Part shown: in pieces, positions 61,730-64,000 of the stretch
Layout: every line of letters begins with the position of its first letter
Numbering within the stretch: position 1 is the stretch's first letter
Assembly: GCA_037042915.1 (NCBI GenBank)
Contig: CM073199.1
Coordinates: 2,294,001 to 2,358,000 of the forward strand
Length of the DNA: 64,000 nucleotides
Source: Auricularia sp. M13
Taxonomy: Eukaryota; Basidiomycota; Agaricomycetes; Auriculariales; Auriculariaceae
Direction: 5' to 3'
Notes under the pieces: model-generated
What the model saw: the letters and a program-made list of their open reading frames with translations, nothing else
Databases searched by the model: none
What the model was told of the DNA's origin: nothing
Translations under genes and position numbers: made by a program

Positions 61730-63649
61730 CTATTCAATGTTCTCTACCCATTCTGAGATGGCAAACGGAACACGAAACTTGAAGCGATGTCTGGGTAACC
61801 CAACCGCGGGCTCGCCTCTCGAAGGAGCGTCCGCGATGTTGTCCTCCGAGCGCACCCAACGGGTTGAAACCCATATCCCGTTCTCCATCATGGCAGAGAC
61901 GATGCGTTGCAGCCCGCGATTCGCCTCCGAGTTGCGCGACTTGCCAGCGCGCATCGCACCCACAACGCCCTGGTTGTCACTACGTACGACCAGGTGTAAA
62001 TGCCTGTGGCCGCTCTCGATGGCGGCGCGCAGTCCGAATTCCAAGGCGACCATCTCCGCCCATCCTATGTCGCGCGTATCGCATTTCCAGCCTTGCTTGA
62101 GCCGCCAGAAATCCCAGACGCCGTCCAGGACAACGCCGATGCCGAACGACGTGGACGCGTCCACAAACAGTGATACCGGCGAAGGCTCTGGCACCTCGTT
62201 GATGCACATGCCGCAGAATGGCGCAGACAAGCGGTCGCGCCACCACTCAACGTCGCTAATGACGGTCGCGTTCGGTTCGTGTCGCGCGAAGTCGTTCATG
62301 AAGCTGCCAGCAAACCTCGACAGCGCCGGCAGATGAGACCGTCCGTCCGGCACACACATCGAGCAGTGCACCAGCTTCCCCAAGAGAGCCTGCGCTTCCT
62401 TGCGCGTGAAGCGCGCGCCACGGACCCAAGCAGCCGATGTCGCCAGATACTTCGTCTTCTTTGCCTCCGTGACCTGCACGGTGCGCGACGACAAGTCCCA
62501 CAGAAAGCCGATATATGGAAACTGTTCCGCGAAGGGACGCGTCTTCTTGACGCTCCACGGCCAGCCCAGCTCGTCGGCTAGCGCGTATATGTCGCCCTCG
62601 TCCAAGTCGTACGAGCCGTCGGGCAACGGGTAGCCCCAAAACGTGAAGTCATCTGCCCAGTTTAGCACGTCGTCGTGGTCAAACCTATGCTTGAAGATGC
62701 CACAAAAGCCGTCGGCCAACTTGCCCCACAGGCCGCTCGAGGATGCTGCTCCAAACTGGCACGCAAAGTCCAGCGCCACTTTGCCCTTCCAATAGACCGC
62801 GTAGAACGCTTGTTGCCACGGCATCACCGGTACGCGACGATGGGCAGCCTTAACGTCGAAGACCGCGACCTGCGCGTTAGGCGGCGCGCGGGCTGCGAGC
62901 AAATAGCACATGGAGAACGTTCCCCAGTCGCACGAGAAGGCCTCCATGTTGATGCTCGCATTGAAAGAAGGGTCTTCCGGGTCGTCCCTCGGGTGTGAGA
63001 AGTCTTGACACACCCTGCCCTCGAGGTAGCTGCCATTCTTCGGCGCCACTGTCAGCGGTGCATTGCGAAAGTGTCCGACCAGCTTGAACAGGTCGTCAGG
63101 CGCGTAGAAGTCAGACAGACGGCCCTCCGCCGTTTCTTCAGCAATCATAGCGTCTATAACAGTCGGATATCGCTCCGCTGGGGCGTGATTGTCGTACAGT
63201 TTATACGGGAGTAGGGTACGCGCGAAGAAGGAGTCGACGGTCTCTCGCTTGAGTCCTACGTCAAAGCCATGGAGGATGCCCGTAGGAACGAAGGAATAGG
63301 CAGGAAGCATGCCAGCGTCACCCAAAGCGCGCTCCCAGGCAGCGGCCTTCAACGGGGTGACGATGCGGAAAGGATGGGAAGGAGCGTTCATAAGCACGGG
63401 GGAAGCGGTGTCCAGCGCCGGGAAATCGTCGCCGTCGACGAGCATAGCCGAATCAAAAGCAGCAGTCGGTGCCTCGACACGCGGGGACGAGGGCTTAACG
63501 CGGGACGGTGGTGCAGTAACAGGCGCCGTGCTCGTGCGACCCACAGAGGGAGCACATGTGGCCAGTTCCAGCGAAGCGGCAGGCGGATCGTTTGCATTTG
63601 CCGACGCTGTTCCATGCGAAACAGACGGCGTTCCCAGAGGCGCGGGCAA
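61730..63649 (-). CDS. Reverse transcriptase/RNase H of the Ngaro-like element, 639 aa
   Basis: Disordered N-terminus (residues 1-70). RT domain about 170-400: VCQDFSHPRDDPEDPSFNAS, VAVFDVKAAHRRVPVMPWQQ, GLWGKLADGFCGIF and LNWADDFTFWGYP with the catalytic Asp pair (ADD). Post-RT PYIGFLWDLSSRTVQV. RNase H about 490-620: VSLFVDASTSFGIGVVLDG, EMVALEFGLRAAI, VRSDNQGVVGAM, RSEDNIADAPSRG. The frame is intact and overlaps the upstream Gag ORF in another frame (63495-63649). No methylase domain is seen, which favours Ngaro over DIRS/PAT. Confidence 0.88.
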   Translation of the reverse strand: MPAPLGTPSVSHGTASANANDPPAASLELATCAPSVGRTSTAPVTAPPSRVKPSSPRVEAPTAAFDSAMLVDGDDFPALDTASPVLMNAPSHPFRIVTPLKAAAWERALGDAGMLPAYSFVPTGILHGFDVGLKRETVDSFFARTLLPYKLYDNHAPAERYPTVIDAMIAEETAEGRLSDFYAPDDLFKLVGHFRNAPLTVAPKNGSYLEGRVCQDFSHPRDDPEDPSFNASINMEAFSCDWGTFSMCYLLAARAPPNAQVAVFDVKAAHRRVPVMPWQQAFYAVYWKGKVALDFACQFGAASSSGLWGKLADGFCGIFKHRFDHDDVLNWADDFTFWGYPLPDGSYDLDEGDIYALADELGWPWSVKKTRPFAEQFPYIGFLWDLSSRTVQVTEAKKTKYLATSAAWVRGARFTRKEAQALLGKLVHCSMCVPDGRSHLPALSRFAGSFMNDFARHEPNATVISDVEWWRDRLSAPFCGMCINEVPEPSPVSLFVDASTSFGIGVVLDGVWDFWRLKQGWKCDTRDIGWAEMVALEFGLRAAIESGHRHLHLVVRSDNQGVVGAMRAGKSRNSEANRGLQRIVSAMMENGIWVSTRWVRSEDNIADAPSRGEPAVGLPRHRFKFRVPFAISEWVENIE

Positions 63650-64000
63650 CGTAGTAGAGCTTCTCTGAGCTCCAGACGAGCCATGTCGGCGTGCACGGGG
63701 ACGGCTCCTTCTTGGCCTTGTCGAGACGGTGAGCCTTGCTGCCGCAAACGATGCAACGATCGTACTTTAGTAAAGGTGTGCCGTCCGACCGCACCGCCGA
63801 AGAGGAAGATCCAGCTGCCGGTTGCGCGTGCGTTTGCGCCGAGCGGGCAGCCCGCGACGAGGAAGAAGGAGAAGAGGCGGCCTCCATCGTGGAGGCAGTC
63901 GATGCGCGCGTGATGACCTTGTTCCATGTAGCCAAATCGAACTTGCCAATGTTGACGGGCTCGTCGCCCTTGACGCGAGCGCGCATCATGAGGTCGTACT
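63495..64000 (-). CDS. Gag-like ORF of the Ngaro-like element (partial)
   Basis: Open from the window edge to a stop at 63495; first internal Met at 63989. Ser/Ala-rich linker, then Cys/His motifs: RCIVCGSKAHRLDKA and, after AVCFAWNSVGKCKRSACRFA, GHMCSLCGSHEHGACYC. These resemble CCCH/CCHC fingers of Gag-like proteins that bind element RNA. The N-terminus lies outside the window. Confidence 0.7.
   Translation of the reverse strand, partial: YDLMMRARVKGDEPVNIGKFDLATWNKVITRASTASTMEAASSPSSSSRAARSAQTHAQPAAGSSSSAVRSDGTPLLKYDRCIVCGSKAHRLDKAKKEPSPCTPTWLVWSSEKLYYVARASGNAVCFAWNSVGKCKRSACRFAGTGHMCSLCGSHEHGACYCTTVPR

Larger units (their letters stand above)
59998..64000 (-). mobile_element. Ngaro/DIRS-type tyrosine-recombinase retrotransposon (left end cut by window edge)
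   Basis: Minus strand order: Gag-like ORF, RT/RNase H, tyrosine recombinase, then a 3' end with two 169-bp direct repeats (60364-60532 and 59998-60166) around a 197-bp segment. This is the B1-A2-B2 half of the split direct repeats described for Ngaro and PAT elements; A1 would be beyond 64000. It sits in the N-terminal part of the second Gypsy pol with no obvious target duplication, as expected for recombinase-mediated insertion. Confidence 0.8.

Noticed and set aside
61503-62336. Plus-strand open frame of 277 codons over the Ngaro-like RT
   Set aside because: Antisense shadow of the RNase H coding region.

Overview
The window looks like a piece of a filamentous basidiomycete (Agaricomycete-type) nuclear genome. 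The evidence is short spliceosomal introns of 46-67 nt with GTRNGY donors and YAG acceptors in several genes, fungal-type transposons (pogo, Tc1/mariner-IS630, hAT, a Tad1-like LINE with RNase H, Gypsy elements, a DIRS/Ngaro-type tyrosine-recombinase retroelement), and F-box, MYND and BRCT proteins in typical fungal arrangements. No bacterial operon, CRISPR array or rRNA gene was seen. All function calls come from reading motifs by eye; no database search was made.

Layout. 0-3 kb: the C-terminal part of a PIF1/Helitron-type helicase and an F-box gene on the minus strand. 3.3-6.7 kb: a small gene whose intron is apparently occupied by a 2.8 kb element (X) with long inverted termini made of TGCGCA motifs spaced about 21 bp apart; smaller elements and tRNA-like modules are nested in it. 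7-8.1 kb: a MYND zinc-finger gene. 9.5-10.7 kb: a foldback repeat and a small gene with an internal duplication. 11.3-14.1 kb: a MITE, a probable BRCT gene and a Plavaka-like remnant. 14.9-29.4 kb: a LINE cluster with a complete autonomous two-ORF element, a twin-primed fragment, and an ORF1-only 'half-LINE' family whose 3' end resembles that of the autonomous element. 29.5-33.5 kb: the tail of a Gypsy integrase, a cysteine-rich minus-strand gene and an LTR-like stretch. 34-40.2 kb: two unrecognised intron-containing genes and a pogo transposon. 40.7-46.5 kb: a repeat, a truncated hAT transposase, a Tc1/mariner transposase with a changed catalytic Asp, and another unrecognised multi-exon gene. 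46.6-54.6 kb: a young Gypsy element with identical 104-bp LTRs next to an older LTR. 54.7-64 kb: a second TGCGCA-array element (Z), a decayed Gypsy pol interrupted by a half-LINE copy with a 16-bp target duplication, and at the right edge a Ngaro-like element with a B1-A2-B2 split-repeat end.

How it fits together. This is mostly a nested transposon graveyard with several young layers. The autonomous LINE is the plausible helper for the half-LINEs, because they share 3'UTR sequence and a (TC)n tail. A hAT transposase could have moved the 8-bp-TSD MITEs. The TGCGCA arrays look like subterminal transposase-binding arrays whose autonomous partner is not in this window. The least-described items are the half-LINE family and the 21-bp-phased array elements.
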